Part shown: positions 24,759-33,646 of the stretch, piece after piece
Layout of the letters: each line of letters begins with the position of its first letter
How positions within the stretch are numbered: the stretch's first letter is position 1
Origin: Persicitalea jodogahamensis
GTDB taxonomy: Bacteria > Bacteroidota > Bacteroidia > Cytophagales > Spirosomataceae
NCBI RefSeq assembly: GCF_014651615.1
Contig: NZ_BMXF01000004.1
Location: 186,001 to 250,000 of the forward strand
Reading direction: 5' to 3'
DNA: 64,000 nucleotides
Translations under genes and position numbers: made by a program
The notes under the pieces: generated by a model
The model's database searches: none
Told to the model about the DNA's origin: nothing
Seen by the model: the letters and a program-made list of their open reading frames with translations, nothing else

Positions 24759-25856
24759 ATGAAATTCAACTATTCCGTTTCCTTCGCCATGATCTGGGTG
24801 CTGGTTGGCCTCAGTGCCAATGCTCAAAAGACTACCGTCAGCATTAACGGCAATCAATTCTACCTCAACGGAAAACCCACCTACGAAGGCCGTTTCTGGC
24901 AGGGAAACAAAATCGAGGGATTACTCATGAATTCGCGCATGGTGCAGGGGGTATTTGACAACCTGAGCGCGGCAAGTGCCGATACGTTTGCTTATCCTGA
25001 CACCAAAAAATGGGACGCTGAACGCAACACCGATGAGTTTCTGGCAGCCATGCCGCTCTGGAAAAGCTACGGTCTGAATGCCATAACGGTCAACATGCAG
25101 GGAGGAAGTCCGTTCGGCTACGGCAATTTTGATTTTCAGAACCCTGGCTACAATCCTGACGGAACCCTGCACACAGGCTACATGCGGCGGCTGGACAGGA
25201 TCCTTCGCAAGGCGGACGATCTGGGCATGGTCGTCATCCTCGGTTTGTTTTATTTTGGGCAGGATCAGCGGCTGCGGGATGAAGCGGCCATCATAGCCGC
25301 AACCCGGAACATGACCCACTGGCTTTTTGACAAGGGCTATCGCCATGTGCTGATCGAAATCAACAACGAGACCCTGGGCCAGATCAAACAGTACGATCAC
25401 GAAATACTGCTTTACCAGAGAGTTCATGAACTTATCGATTTGGTAAAAGGCATCGAGCGGAATGGATACCGTTATCTGGTAAGTACCAGCTTCCCTGCTC
25501 AGATCCCCCCGACCCAAAACGTGCTCAATTCAGCGGATTTCGTCCTCTTTCATGCCAATGCCCTTCGCGATACACAGAAGTACATAGAGCACATCGCGAA
25601 GGTGAAAAAAGCCGTCGGGAACCGGGAAATGCCTATTGTGATCAATGAAGATGACAATTTTGATTTCGACAGTGATTCGAGCCATTTGGCTCTTGCCCTC
25701 CAAAACTATATCTCCTGGGGCTACTTCGACTACCGGAAGAAAGGAATAACGGACTTGAAAGAAGGGTACCAGAGCATCCCGGTCGACTGGGGCATAAACT
25801 CTGAGAATAAAAAGGCTTTCTTCAACAAAATCAAGCAAATAACCGGTGTGAAGTAA
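24759..25856 (+). CDS. Secreted clan GH-A glycoside hydrolase-like protein
   Basis: 365 residues. The signal peptide (1-22, ending ANA-Q) is followed by a TIM-barrel protein. Likely acid/base Glu204 is in LIEINNE and likely nucleophile Glu297 in PIVINED, at the ends of strands 4 and 7 as expected in clan GH-A. GMVVILGLFYF is a typical strand-3 segment, and a start such as NGNQFYLNGKPTYEGR is common in glycan-cleaving enzymes of this group. The GH family number is unclear. The transporter and sugar-acid genes that follow suggest it releases their substrate. The gap before it (24602-24758) holds no gene. Confidence 0.75.
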   Translation: MKFNYSVSFAMIWVLVGLSANAQKTTVSINGNQFYLNGKPTYEGRFWQGNKIEGLLMNSRMVQGVFDNLSAASADTFAYPDTKKWDAERNTDEFLAAMPLWKSYGLNAITVNMQGGSPFGYGNFDFQNPGYNPDGTLHTGYMRRLDRILRKADDLGMVVILGLFYFGQDQRLRDEAAIIAATRNMTHWLFDKGYRHVLIEINNETLGQIKQYDHEILLYQRVHELIDLVKGIERNGYRYLVSTSFPAQIPPTQNVLNSADFVLFHANALRDTQKYIEHIAKVKKAVGNREMPIVINEDDNFDFDSDSSHLALALQNYISWGYFDYRKKGITDLKEGYQSIPVDWGINSENKKAFFNKIKQITGVK

Positions 25857-25984
25857 GCGTACTGCTGGGGCGGATTTCGAAGAGTGCTTTACAGAAAGTG
25901 GCTAAAAACCTGCGCTCAGGCTATCGTGACAAGTAAGGACCGTCAGGAACATGCTTTTCAGGAAAAGCCATTCCTAATTCCAAT

Positions 25985-27238
25985 ATGCCAAAACGCTACT
26001 GGGTCGTTGTCGGTACCTTTTTACTGGCCATGTTGCTCTACGTAGACCGTATTCTGATTTCGGTTGCCAAGCCGGAAGTTTCCGCGTCGTTATCGCTCAG
26101 TGACAAACAGATGGGCTGGGTACTTTCTATTTTTTCGCTGGGATACGCATTGTTTCAGGTACCCTCCGGGATGCTGGCCGACCGCATCGGCCCTCGAAAA
26201 ACGCTGACGCTGATTGTCAGTTTTTGGTCGGCGTTTACCTTCTTTACGGGCCTGGCCTGGAATTTTGCCAGCATGCTCATCATCCGCTTTTTGTTCGGGG
26301 CAGGGGAGGCGGGGGCTTATCCCAGTATTAACCGAACCGTGTTTTCCTGGATTCCGGTGCAGGAGCGGGGTATGGTCAATGGCATTAATTTCTCGGCGGG
26401 CCGCATTGGCGCCGCCCTTGCCCTGCCGGGGGTAGCCTGGCTTATCGTTGCCATCGGCTGGCAGTGGAGTTTTGCTACGCTGGGGGTAGTTGGCTTTGGT
26501 TGGGCCCTGGTCTGGTACTTTTATTTTCGTGATGAACCCACTCAGCTTGCTTCCATTTCATCACAGGAGCAGACCTACATTCTCACGCACCGGCAACCGC
26601 AGGAAAGAGTCAGCGGACAAAGCCTCCCGATTGCCAGAATGTTGAGTGACCGTAACGTACTGCTATTGATGGGGCAGTACTTTGCCAGCAACTTTACGTT
26701 TTTCTTCTGCCTGACCTGGCTTTTTCCCCACTTGATGGCTCGTTTTCAGCTCCAACCCGTCGAAGCGGCATTTTACAGTTCGCTGCCGCTCGTTTTTGGC
26801 GCAGTCGGCAATATTCTGGCGGGCGGCCTGGTCGATGGCCTGTATCGGCGTGGGTACTTCGGCCGATCCCGCACCTTCACGGCGGGTCTTGGATTTCTGC
26901 TGGCAGCCATCGGATTGTTTTTCAGTATCGGTAGCGAAACCGCGGGTATGGCCACCTTCTTCCTGGCCCTGGCGGTACTTGGGGCTGACATGACGCTCAG
27001 CCCATCCTGGGCGGCGTGCTCCGACATCGGCGGTATATTCTCGGGCACCGTGTCGGGCGCAATGAATATGTTTGGTAATTTGGGCGCTTTCTTTACCGCC
27101 CTTTCATTTCCTTACTTGCAGGCTTGGTTCGGCTCCGATGAACCGTTTTTTTACATTGGTGTGGCACTAAACCTATTTGGAATCCTTTGCTGGTTCGGCA
27201 TAAAACCCACAGAGAAAATACTTTTGACCAAGATTTAA
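25985..27238 (+). CDS. MFS transporter, anion:cation symporter type
   Basis: 417 residues with 12 predicted membrane helices. LYVDRILISVAKPEVSASL in helix 1 and the A-motif loop GMLADRIGPRKT between helices 2 and 3 are typical of the anion:cation symporter family, which moves hexuronates, galactonate, tartrate and similar organic anions. It heads a set in which the next four genes are close together or overlapping, and all of them act on small sugar acids, so a sugar acid or uronate is the likely cargo. The specificity is inferred from neighbours. Confidence 0.9.
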   Translation: MPKRYWVVVGTFLLAMLLYVDRILISVAKPEVSASLSLSDKQMGWVLSIFSLGYALFQVPSGMLADRIGPRKTLTLIVSFWSAFTFFTGLAWNFASMLIIRFLFGAGEAGAYPSINRTVFSWIPVQERGMVNGINFSAGRIGAALALPGVAWLIVAIGWQWSFATLGVVGFGWALVWYFYFRDEPTQLASISSQEQTYILTHRQPQERVSGQSLPIARMLSDRNVLLLMGQYFASNFTFFFCLTWLFPHLMARFQLQPVEAAFYSSLPLVFGAVGNILAGGLVDGLYRRGYFGRSRTFTAGLGFLLAAIGLFFSIGSETAGMATFFLALAVLGADMTLSPSWAACSDIGGIFSGTVSGAMNMFGNLGAFFTALSFPYLQAWFGSDEPFFYIGVALNLFGILCWFGIKPTEKILLTKI

Positions 27239-27289
27239 CTCAATCTACCCACTCAATCTTTTTCACTCATAATTCATCATTCCTAAAAA

Positions 27290-28348
27290 ATGACTTCTTA
27301 CAAAATTGCCGTAGTAAACGGTGACGGCATTGGTCACGAAATCGTCCCAATGGGCGTTGAAGTACTCAAAGCCGCCGCTGAAAAATTTGGCTTTGATCTT
27401 GACACCACCGAGTATGCCTATGGGGCGGGCTACTACCTGGAACACGGCGATTTCATGGCCGAAACCGGCTTGGAGGATTTAAAAAATTTCGATGGGATAT
27501 TGTTCGGAGCCGTGGGCCTACCCGCCGTAGACGACACACTTCCCTTCAAACTATTCACCAATAAAGTACGCACGGCGTTCAAGCAGTACGTCAACTACCG
27601 CCCGGTGAAACTGCTGGATGGCATCGACAGCCCACTACGCACCAAAACTCAGAAGGATATTGATTTTGTGGTAATCAGGGAAAACAATGAGGGCGAATTT
27701 GTGCAGAATGGCCGGCAGATGTACCCCGATGAACCTTACGGATTTGCAACCGACACCAGCCTGTTCACCCGTCCAGGGATCGAGCGCATCGCGCACTATG
27801 CTTTCAAACTGGCGCAAAAACGTCGCAAGAAGGTAACCAACGTGACCAAGTCCAACACGATGATCAATACGCTGGCCTACTGGGATAGGGTGATCGCCGA
27901 AGTGGCCGAGCATTATCCCGACGTGCAGTATGGCAAGATGTACATCGACGCCGCCACGGCCAATTTCGTTCTCCGGCCTGAGCTATTCGATGTCGTGCTT
28001 ACCACCAATATGTTGGGCGATATTCTCTCGGACCTTGGCGGAGCCATTATGGGTAGTCTGGGCTTTGGGCCAAGCGGTAATATCAATCCGGAGAAGAACT
28101 TTCCTTCCATGTTTGAACCCATTCACGGTTCGGCGCCTGATATCGCGGGTAAAGGCATCGCTAACCCCATCGGGCAAATCTGGTCGGGGGCTATCATGCT
28201 GGAACATATCGGCGAGACAGCCGCTGCCGAGGCCATCGTGAAGGCGATCAACGCCACCACCGCGCAGGGTATCCTGACGGGCGATGCAGGCGGAAAAAAC
28301 TCCACTACCGAAGTGGCACAGGCCATTATTGAAAATTTGAAGGGTTGA
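27290..28348 (+). CDS. Isopropylmalate/tartrate-type decarboxylating dehydrogenase
   Basis: 352 residues. The fold is that of isocitrate/isopropylmalate dehydrogenases: KIAVVNGDGIGHEIVP at the start, IRENNEGEF, the KSNTM motif near the active-site Lys, ILSDLGGAIMGSLGFGPSGN, and the NAD-binding FEPIHGSAPDIAGKG. The stretch DTLPFKLFTNKVRTAF ... YVNYRPVKLL resembles tartrate dehydrogenase/decarboxylase (TtuC/DmlA) more than LeuB. It should oxidise and decarboxylate a 2-hydroxy acid with NAD+. The cyclase gene follows after 7 bases and a DUF1537 kinase after that, so a phosphorylated four-carbon acid is a plausible substrate. Confidence 0.88.
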   Translation: MTSYKIAVVNGDGIGHEIVPMGVEVLKAAAEKFGFDLDTTEYAYGAGYYLEHGDFMAETGLEDLKNFDGILFGAVGLPAVDDTLPFKLFTNKVRTAFKQYVNYRPVKLLDGIDSPLRTKTQKDIDFVVIRENNEGEFVQNGRQMYPDEPYGFATDTSLFTRPGIERIAHYAFKLAQKRRKKVTNVTKSNTMINTLAYWDRVIAEVAEHYPDVQYGKMYIDAATANFVLRPELFDVVLTTNMLGDILSDLGGAIMGSLGFGPSGNINPEKNFPSMFEPIHGSAPDIAGKGIANPIGQIWSGAIMLEHIGETAAAEAIVKAINATTAQGILTGDAGGKNSTTEVAQAIIENLKG

Positions 28349-28355
28349 TTGGTAC

Positions 28356-28985
28356 ATGAAAATTGTCGACCTCACGCTACCCTATTCGGAAACGATTGCC
28401 GGGTTCAGTTCTGCTCCGGCCCGAAAGCTGGACACAGACGGCTGGAATGCCAGTGCGCTGCAGATCTATTCGCACGCGGGAACCCACATGGACGCACCGC
28501 TCCACTTTGGAGTGAGCGATTTTTCCATCGATCAGTTCCGGCCGGAGGATTTCATGGCCGACCGGGCCTGGGTGGTCAATGTTGCCGATTGTGAAGAAAA
28601 GTACCTCATTACCGTTGAAGACCTTCGCGGGATCGCTCCATTCTTCCGGCAGGGTGATAGTTTGCTGTTCAAAACCAACTGGTACAAAAGGTTGGGCACC
28701 GACGCCTACCGTAATGCCTTGCCCAGAATCAGCGAGGAACTTGCGGTTTGGTGCGTTGACAATCGGGTCAAAATTCTGGGTGTGGAGCCTCCTTCGGTGG
28801 CCGACGTAAACAACATGGCGGAAGTCACGCTGATCCATAAAATTCTGTTGGGGAAAGTAATCATTGTAGAAGGACTGTGCGATCTCGACAAAATTTCGGG
28901 TCTCTCAGTCAAACTGATTGCCCTCCCGCTAAAAATCAAAGGCGGCGACGGGGCTCCCTGCCGGGTAATCGCCATCGAAGAATGA
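28356..28985 (+). CDS. Cyclase-family (kynurenine-formamidase-like) metal-dependent hydrolase
   Basis: 209 residues. The family metal-binding motif HxGTHxDxPxHF appears as HAGTHMDAPLHF near residues 41-52. The C-terminal half has LGVEPPSVAD and VIIVEGLCDLDKI, also seen in cyclase-family enzymes. Known members hydrolyse cyclic or acyl amides and related bonds with Zn or Mn. In this set it could open a lactone or remove an acyl group from the sugar acid; this is inference. The stop overlaps the start of the DUF1537 kinase by four bases (ATGA, 28982-28985). Confidence 0.88.
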   Translation: MKIVDLTLPYSETIAGFSSAPARKLDTDGWNASALQIYSHAGTHMDAPLHFGVSDFSIDQFRPEDFMADRAWVVNVADCEEKYLITVEDLRGIAPFFRQGDSLLFKTNWYKRLGTDAYRNALPRISEELAVWCVDNRVKILGVEPPSVADVNNMAEVTLIHKILLGKVIIVEGLCDLDKISGLSVKLIALPLKIKGGDGAPCRVIAIEE

Positions 28986-30265
28986 GTCAATACAAACCCA
29001 TAATCGTTCTTGACGACGACCCGACCGGCACCCAGACAGTCCACGGAATTCCGGTACTGACGGAATGGAGTGAAGACGTCCTGCGTCAAGAATTTTCGCA
29101 GCGAACCCCGCTTTTCTACATCCTGACCAATTCGCGGGCCTTACATCCCGAAGAGGCTGAGCAACTGGCTAGTCAGATTGGAAAAACCATTAAAAGCCTG
29201 AATCAAGAGTGTTGGCTCATTAGCCGCAGCGATTCCACTTTGAGGGGGCATTTTCCCACCGAAGTCGACGCATTGGCCGAAGGGCTTGGCTGGGGCGATG
29301 ACTACCTGACCATTTTACTGCCCGCCTTTTTTGCGGGCAACCGTTTCACAAAAGACGACATCCACTATCTGAAAGAAGGTGATACCTGGATTCCGGCCGC
29401 CGAAACACCCTATGCGCAGGATAAGACTTTCGGCTATGGCAATTCCAATCTCAAAGACTGGGTCGAGGAAAAGACAAAAGGCCGAATCCCGGCTTTCGAG
29501 GTGGATTCTATTTCGATCGAACACCTGGACAACGAACCCGAAGCGGAGATTCTGGCAAGATTGAACAAAGCCAATAAAGTACTAATCGTCAATGCATTGA
29601 CCGATGGGCATCTTGCTAAATTCTCAGGAGCCGCAATGGCTGCAAAACGGAAAATGATTTTCCGCACGGCGGCCTCTTTTGTGGCGAGTTTCGGACGAAT
29701 TTCCGAGAAAGCGTATCTGACGAGAAGCGAAGTGCTGGCAGATGCCTCCCAAACGGGTGGGGTTATCGTCGTGGGTTCCCACGTTCCAAAAACTACGACG
29801 CAGCTGAAAAGACTACTCGATTCGGGGATCGCGAGGGTTGAATTTGAAGTCGAAGCGTTTTTGAGGCAGGACGATTACCTGACAGCTGTTTCCGAAAAAC
29901 TTAATGAATTATTGGCTGATAATCAGGATGTGGTACTCTTTACCAGCAGAACCTTGGTGGCGGGGGCCGATGAAAAGGATAGTCTTGCCATCAGCGTTCT
30001 GGTGTCAGCAGGGTTGATAAAACTTGTGCAAAACCTGACCGAACCTCCCAAATTTTTCATCGCCAAAGGGGGGATCACTTCCAGCGATCTGGCGACGAAA
30101 GGCTTGGGCGTCAAGCGTGCGATGGTATCAGGGCAAATCGCCGCTGGAATACCGGTATGGAAATTGGGCGACGAAGCCAAATTCCCCGGCTTATCGTACG
30201 TCGTCTTCCCCGGCAACGTGGGCGATGAAGGTACTTTGCGGGAAATCTATGAAAAGCTGAGATGA
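28982..30265 (+). CDS. DUF1537 four-carbon acid sugar kinase family protein
   Basis: 427 residues from the ATG at 28982; longer upstream openings run through the cyclase gene and are not credible. The N-terminal sugar-acid site is IIVLDDDPTGTQTVHGIPVL, and the C-terminal nucleotide-binding domain has FFIAKGGITSSDLATKGLGV and the glycine-rich PGNVGDEGTL. Characterised members (OtnK, DtnK, LtnK) phosphorylate four-carbon acids such as threonate and erythronate. Both ends overlap neighbours by four bases, giving strong coupling to the cyclase-family hydrolase and the Gfo/Idh dehydrogenase. Confidence 0.92.
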   Translation: MSQYKPIIVLDDDPTGTQTVHGIPVLTEWSEDVLRQEFSQRTPLFYILTNSRALHPEEAEQLASQIGKTIKSLNQECWLISRSDSTLRGHFPTEVDALAEGLGWGDDYLTILLPAFFAGNRFTKDDIHYLKEGDTWIPAAETPYAQDKTFGYGNSNLKDWVEEKTKGRIPAFEVDSISIEHLDNEPEAEILARLNKANKVLIVNALTDGHLAKFSGAAMAAKRKMIFRTAASFVASFGRISEKAYLTRSEVLADASQTGGVIVVGSHVPKTTTQLKRLLDSGIARVEFEVEAFLRQDDYLTAVSEKLNELLADNQDVVLFTSRTLVAGADEKDSLAISVLVSAGLIKLVQNLTEPPKFFIAKGGITSSDLATKGLGVKRAMVSGQIAAGIPVWKLGDEAKFPGLSYVVFPGNVGDEGTLREIYEKLR

Positions 30266-31290
30266 CAAAAGTACTGAAAGGCGTTTGTGTGGGTGCGGGC
30301 TACTTTGCGCAGTTTCATTATGAAGCCTGGCAGCGCATACCGGAGGTAGAGATTGTGGCTCTTGCCGACACCGACACATCTGTTGCCAAAGCCGTGGCTA
30401 CCAAATTCGGAATCCACAATGTATATCCGGAATTCGCGGAAATGCTACGGATCGAAAGGCCCGATTTTGTGGACATCATTACGCCTCCTGCCACGCACCT
30501 TACATTCTGCAAAATAGCGGCCGACCTGGGCGTGAATATTATCGTTCAGAAGCCGCTTGCTCCCACTTACCAGGAAGCCGAAGAACTGGTGAATTATTGT
30601 GAGGCCAAGGGCGTCCGCCTGATGGTACACGAAAATTTTCGCTTTCAGCCCTGGCACCGCGAAATCAAAAAACTACTGGACGACCAGTCAATCGGGGAGT
30701 TATTCAGTCTCAATTTCCGGATGCGCATGGGAGACGGTTGGCAGCCGGATGCCTACCTGGCACGGCAGCCTTATTTCCGCACCATGCCCAGGTTGCTGAT
30801 CTACGAAACGGGCATTCACTTTATCGACACTTTTCGTTTCCTGGCCGGAGAAGTCGAAACGGTATACGCCAGGTTGAGAAAATTGAATAAAGACATCGAG
30901 GGCGAAGATGACGGCATGGTTTTCTTCACTTTTGAATCAGGCGCAAGCGGTGTGTACGATGCCAACCGGTACAACGAAAGCAAATCTGTGAATGCCCGGT
31001 ACACTTTTGGAGAATTTTTGCTGGAAGGTTCCGGGGGCTCAATCCGGCTGTACAATGATGGTGGTTTGACCCTTCAACTGCTTGGTGAATCTGAAAAGTC
31101 ACACAACTACGTGCACCAAAACCACAACTTTGCGGGAGATTGCGTGTTCACTACTCAGACACACTTTACCGGGTGTATGCTCAGTGGCTTGGAGTTTGAA
31201 ACGTCCGGCCGGGAATACTTGAAAAATATAATTGTTCAGGAAGCAATTTACGAGTCCAGTTCGAATCAAAAAGTGATTCACATGGCCTGA
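30262..31290 (+). CDS. Gfo/Idh/MocA-family NAD(P)-dependent oxidoreductase
   Basis: 342 residues. The Rossmann opening is KGVCVGAGYFAQFHYEAW, and the catalytic Lys motif is NIIVQKPLAPT (QKP where EKP is usual). The C-terminal alpha/beta domain includes RLLIYETGIHFIDTFRFLAG with the family His. It lacks an export signal, so it acts in the cytosol, in contrast to the Tat-exported relative at 36.9 kb. It starts inside the kinase stop (ATGA, 30262-30265) and is the last gene of the sugar-acid set. It probably oxidises a sugar or sugar acid upstream of the kinase step. Confidence 0.92.
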   Translation: MTKVLKGVCVGAGYFAQFHYEAWQRIPEVEIVALADTDTSVAKAVATKFGIHNVYPEFAEMLRIERPDFVDIITPPATHLTFCKIAADLGVNIIVQKPLAPTYQEAEELVNYCEAKGVRLMVHENFRFQPWHREIKKLLDDQSIGELFSLNFRMRMGDGWQPDAYLARQPYFRTMPRLLIYETGIHFIDTFRFLAGEVETVYARLRKLNKDIEGEDDGMVFFTFESGASGVYDANRYNESKSVNARYTFGEFLLEGSGGSIRLYNDGGLTLQLLGESEKSHNYVHQNHNFAGDCVFTTQTHFTGCMLSGLEFETSGREYLKNIIVQEAIYESSSNQKVIHMA

Positions 31291-31333
31291 AAATAGTAGG
31301 TACTTTCTGGACAGGAATCCGAAATTTTTATCC

Positions 31334-31936
31334 ATGATGAATAATGAAATAAAGGACTCAGGCTCAACCTTGGAACGATTCGGGCAAAATAAAATCATAC
31401 CCGATCTGTTGAAAGAGGAAATTCTGCTTTCGTTGTCCTACTACCCCGAACTGCTAGCCACGCCAATTGAATTTCGCATACTCGATCCGTCAATAAAAAA
31501 ATCGGTAATGCTGGCACAGCCCGCAATTGGGACACTTCTGAACACAAGGGCGAAGCGGGGGTATGTGATTAAAATAAGCAGGTACTTCAAAGACGAAACC
31601 CACGCACTTCCCATCGAAAAGATACCCCGGGAGGTACTTATTGGTTGGATTGGGCATGAGCTGGGTCATGTCATGGATTACCTTGACCGCTCAATCTGGG
31701 AAATGGCCAAATTTGGGCTGGGCTATTTGTTTTCCAGACGTTACCTGATGCAGGCCGAGCGCACCGCCGATCTGTTTGCAATCAGCCACGGTCTGGGAGA
31801 TAAGATCGTGGCCACCAAGAATTTCATCCTCGACCACGCCCATTTGCCAAACCGCTACAAAGAAAAAATCCGGCGACTCTATGTGTCGCCGGAAGAAACG
31901 CTAATGCTGATAGATGAGTATAAGGCAAAATTGTGA
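31334..31936 (+). CDS. Putative HExxH zinc metalloprotease-like protein
   Basis: 200 residues with no signal peptide. IGWIGHELGHVMDYL carries the HExxH zinc motif, and about 40 residues later AERTADLFAISHG supplies a likely third ligand Glu and Asp, as in several small gluzincin-like families. The N-terminal half is unassigned. It lies 43 bases after the Gfo/Idh gene and may be its own unit. No family name is certain, and a hydrolase acting on a cytosolic substrate is the cautious reading. Confidence 0.65.
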   Translation: MMNNEIKDSGSTLERFGQNKIIPDLLKEEILLSLSYYPELLATPIEFRILDPSIKKSVMLAQPAIGTLLNTRAKRGYVIKISRYFKDETHALPIEKIPREVLIGWIGHELGHVMDYLDRSIWEMAKFGLGYLFSRRYLMQAERTADLFAISHGLGDKIVATKNFILDHAHLPNRYKEKIRRLYVSPEETLMLIDEYKAKL

Positions 31937-31967
31937 CTTTGCTATCAGCCAACGGCCTTGAAGGATT

Positions 31968-33533
31968 TTACAACTTGCCTGAAAGGGCAGATTGCTGACC
32001 GCCCAATGCCGACTCCCCTTCAATAAAACGCTCAAATTCCAGAAAATCCTCTTCCTTCATTACATTCGGCATCTTTACCTGTCCGCCTTTTTTCTTGGTC
32101 CGTTCGTTCCACCGGGTGAAAAGATCACAGGAAATGATCTCGGCTTCCACGCCTTTCAGCGCTTTGGTGCGGGCCACATCGTAGTTTTTATTGGATTCCC
32201 GCAAGACCTCGTCAAGAATCGCGGCAGCATCCGATGAGTCGGCGGTTTCTCCATCTGCACCAAGGTACCAGCGGTTGATGTATTCGCCATCTTCCCGGCG
32301 TACCGCGGCCACGGTGAATTCTTTGATTGAGATTCCTTTTTTCTCGGCCAACTTTTGCACGGCCTGAGCCATTTTATTGACCGGAAGCTGTTCGCCCACC
32401 ACATTGAGGTAAAACTTCGTGCGGCCGCTGATGATGATCTCACCACGCGAGACATCGGTAAACTGAACCGTATCGCCAATCATATAGCGCCAGGCACCCG
32501 AAACGGTTGAAATCAGCAACACGTAGTCAACGCCCTCGGTAACTTCCATGCTGTTCAGGACCGGGGCGTCCGGCCTTACTGTGCCGTCTTCGGCCATGAA
32601 ACGATCCTGAAACGGTACAAACTCAAAGTAGATCCCGTTGTTGAGCACCAGCTTCATGGCCTTAGTCTCGGGACGGGACTGGAAGGCCAGGAATCCTTCG
32701 GATGCCAGGTAAGTGTCGATGTAAATGAGCGGATGAGCCATCAGTTTATTCAGGCTTTCGACGTACGGGGCCAGAGCAACACCACCTGAGGTGTATACGC
32801 GCAGATTGGGCCAGATCTCGTGAATAGTATTCAGGCCGTGGTATTCAATCACTTTCTTGAGCATGAGCTCAATCCACGACGGGATACCCGAGAGGCTGCC
32901 GATATCCCAGTTGGGTGCTTCCTGCGCGATGCGTTCTACCCGTGCATCCCAATCCTGTATGGCCGAAATTTCTTTTCCCGGTTTGTAGTAGAATTCAAAC
33001 CAGCCGGGAATATTGCTGGCGCTGATCCCGCTGATTTCACCTTCCAGGTGGTCGTCCACTTTTTTCAGGTCAGTGCTGGAACCCAACATCAAAATTTCCT
33101 TCTCAAAAAACTCCGGCGGCAGATCGTATTCCGATAACGCAAGTACCTGGCCGATGCCTGCCCGGCGAATCGCCGCCAGCATGTCGTCGGTCACCGGGAT
33201 GTGTTTGCTGGTACTTGTGGTGCCCGAGCTCACGGCGAAGTAATTGGGTTTGCCGGGCCAGGCAACATCGGCTTCACCAGCCAGGGTGCGGTGCCACCAG
33301 TTCTTGTTTATTTTATCGTAATCGTGCGAGGGCACCCGCTCGGCAAAAGTCTGGAAAAGGTTATCGCTTTTCAGAATTGACTCAAAATTATAGTGTTTGC
33401 CGAAGGCCGTATCTTTTGCTTTTTCCAGCAAATGGCGGAGAACTTTTTCCTGCTCTTCGACGGGCGAGTCGTACGCAGTGAGGGCTTCGCCGAGATCGAC
33501 GGCCTTTTTGATGAAACTTCCTAATAGGGACAT
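31968..33533 (-). CDS. GH3 auxin-responsive-promoter-family acyl-adenylating enzyme
   Basis: 521 residues, about the usual length for bacterial GH3 proteins. The adenylate-forming core is visible in FAVSSGTTSTSKHIPVT, YTSGGVALAPYVESL and WRYMIGDTVQFTDVSRGEI. The C-terminal part has IISGRTKFYLNVVGEQL. In plants GH3 enzymes join amino acids to jasmonate, auxin or benzoates. Bacterial members are widespread in Bacteroidota and largely uncharacterised. No signal peptide is present, so it is cytosolic. A terminator-like hairpin at 33583-33622 separates it from the genes upstream. Confidence 0.92.
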   Translation of the reverse strand: MSLLGSFIKKAVDLGEALTAYDSPVEEQEKVLRHLLEKAKDTAFGKHYNFESILKSDNLFQTFAERVPSHDYDKINKNWWHRTLAGEADVAWPGKPNYFAVSSGTTSTSKHIPVTDDMLAAIRRAGIGQVLALSEYDLPPEFFEKEILMLGSSTDLKKVDDHLEGEISGISASNIPGWFEFYYKPGKEISAIQDWDARVERIAQEAPNWDIGSLSGIPSWIELMLKKVIEYHGLNTIHEIWPNLRVYTSGGVALAPYVESLNKLMAHPLIYIDTYLASEGFLAFQSRPETKAMKLVLNNGIYFEFVPFQDRFMAEDGTVRPDAPVLNSMEVTEGVDYVLLISTVSGAWRYMIGDTVQFTDVSRGEIIISGRTKFYLNVVGEQLPVNKMAQAVQKLAEKKGISIKEFTVAAVRREDGEYINRWYLGADGETADSSDAAAILDEVLRESNKNYDVARTKALKGVEAEIISCDLFTRWNERTKKKGGQVKMPNVMKEEDFLEFERFIEGESALGGQQSALSGKL

Positions 33534-33582
33534 TTATGTTTGGGTAATTAGCATTGACAATTGATATTTTTTTTGGGATGAA

Positions 33583-33622
33583 AAAAGTATGCCCACCCAA
33601 TTAAATTTCAATTGGATGGGCA
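33583..33622 (-). terminator. Terminator-like hairpin before the GH3 gene
   Basis: TGCCCACCCAATT (33590-33602) pairs with AATTGGATGGGCA (33610-33622). The single mismatch becomes a G-U wobble in minus-strand RNA, where the stem is followed by TACTTTTTTC. It would stop transcription coming from the GNAT side. Confidence 0.7.
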
Positions 33623-33646
33623 GCGTAGTATTTTTATTCAATCAAT

